Part shown: positions 6,254 through 6,619 of the stretch, one piece after another | Layout: every line of letters begins with the position of its first letter | Position numbering within the stretch: position 1 is the stretch's first letter | Source of the DNA: an uncultured Bacteriovoracaceae bacterium | GTDB taxonomy: Bacteria; Bdellovibrionota; Bacteriovoracia; Bacteriovoracales; Bacteriovoracaceae | NCBI GenBank assembly: GCA_937952395.1 | Contig: CALFYV010000118.1 | Location: 1 to 6,619 of the forward strand | Length of the DNA stretch: 6,619 nt | Direction: 5' to 3' | Notes under the pieces: generated by a model | What the model saw: the letters and a program-made list of their open reading frames with translations, nothing else | Database searches by the model: none | Told to the model about the DNA's origin: nothing | Made by a program: the position numbers and the translations under genes

Positions 6254-6619
6254 TCACAATCTCCTCTGATATCTTCTTCTTCGATTCTGAAGATAATCTA
6301 TTCTGGGCCCTCTACGAACATATCGTTTTGTTGGATAAGCTAATTGCACAACTTGTCTCTGTCTCTGTTGATGAGGATTTTTAATGTAAACGATAAAGTC
6401 ATGCATCCACTTATAAAATGAATTTATTTTTCCTCCATTTACATTTTTATAAATTTCCAAAAAATCTTCTTTTTTGACAGGAAGTAGATATGCAGTATTT
6501 TCATTTGAAATTATTGGCACAAGCAACCAAAGAACAGATTTTTTAAAATCAAAGAAAACAGGGACATTTAGCTCTGTCCACTTTTCTACCAATGACGACT
6601 TCTTGATAACAATCCTTCT
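6254..6619 (-). CDS. Unrecognised protein with an arginine-rich tail, C-terminal part only
   Basis: The reading frame is open from the right edge of the window to a TGA at 6256-6254, giving the last 121 residues of a protein whose start lies outside. A TTG at 6592-6590 could be an internal start, but the frame continues in sensible sequence upstream of it (RRIVIKKSSLVEKW), so I treat it as partial. Visible parts are a hydrophobic strand-like stretch (VPVFFDF...VLWLLVPII), a more helical middle (EDFLEIYKN, FYKWMHDFIVYIK) and a basic, Gln/Arg-rich end (QNRRRRYQRRL). The pattern of a basic KKSS segment, then a W and a PVFF-type strand, loosely recalls nuclease-like DUF4365 proteins of defence islands, but this is weak. 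It runs toward the defence operon and ends 76 bases from it, so it is probably a separate transcription unit. Function unknown; that it is a real gene is moderately supported by length and composition. Confidence 0.55.
   Translation of the reverse strand, partial: RRIVIKKSSLVEKWTELNVPVFFDFKKSVLWLLVPIISNENTAYLLPVKKEDFLEIYKNVNGGKINSFYKWMHDFIVYIKNPHQQRQRQVVQLAYPTKRYVRRGPRIDYLQNRRRRYQRRL

Noticed and set aside
6270..6295. Hairpin TATCTTC / GAAGATA with a 12-base loop as terminator
   Set aside because: The stem is AT-rich, lies within the coding end of the minus-strand gene and no T tract follows on either strand.
1..6619. DISARM, BREX or classic type I/III restriction system
   Set aside because: No DUF1998 or phospholipase-D gene (DISARM), no PglZ or BrxC-type gene (BREX), no separate specificity subunit (type I) and no Res-type nuclease in the helicase (type III) is seen in the window.
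1..6619. CRISPR array, tRNA, rRNA or insertion sequence
   Set aside because: No regularly spaced repeats, no tRNA-like folds with CCA ends, and no transposase-like reading frame are visible.

Overview
The window is AT-rich bacterial DNA, densely coding on the plus strand. It holds most of what looks like one defence or DNA-modification operon: the tail of a small helix-turn-helix regulator, then an MmeI/YeeA-type adenine DNA methyltransferase, a DEAD/DEAH-type superfamily 2 helicase, and a GIY-YIG nuclease. A convergent gene of unknown function enters from the right edge. The species cannot be named from this sequence. Purine-rich Shine-Dalgarno motifs, a TTG start and overlapping genes point to a bacterium. 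From memory, the proteins resemble close relatives in many Gram-negative genomes and, more distantly, the YeeA-YeeB-YeeC cluster of Bacillus subtilis.

Layout: 2-139 is the C-terminal 45 residues of an excisionase/MerR-like HTH protein. Its stop overlaps the start of the methyltransferase (136-2919), which most likely begins at a TTG behind a perfect AGGAGG. The methyltransferase stop overlaps the helicase ATG (2916-4967) as ATGA. The helicase end overlaps the nuclease start (4960-6177) by 8 bases. This chain of overlaps indicates one polycistronic message with translational coupling. A 76-base gap follows with no convincing terminator. Then comes the 3' end of a minus-strand gene (6619-6254) that runs off the window.

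How the genes may work together: the methyltransferase has intact SAM-binding and NPPY motifs, so it should make N6-methyladenine at a specific site. The helicase has a phosphate-binding loop, a DEFH box and a QxxGRxxR motif, so it should be an ATP-driven DNA translocase. The third protein carries a T5orf172-like GIY-YIG nuclease domain. Together they resemble a dispersed restriction-modification machine in which modification, translocation and cleavage are on separate polypeptides. The B. subtilis relative YeeA (DnmA) is known as an m6A methyltransferase; restriction by the whole set is inference here.

Less expected observations: (1) the nuclease has two copies of an LLADLG module 99 residues apart, nearly identical at DNA level; (2) a charged motif near the nuclease N-terminus matches one at the extreme C-terminus of the helicase, suggesting a shared DNA- or partner-binding module; (3) the helicase carries about 250 residues beyond its motor core with no recognised function; (4) the methyltransferase has a charged insertion after its catalytic motif and a lysine-rich tail.
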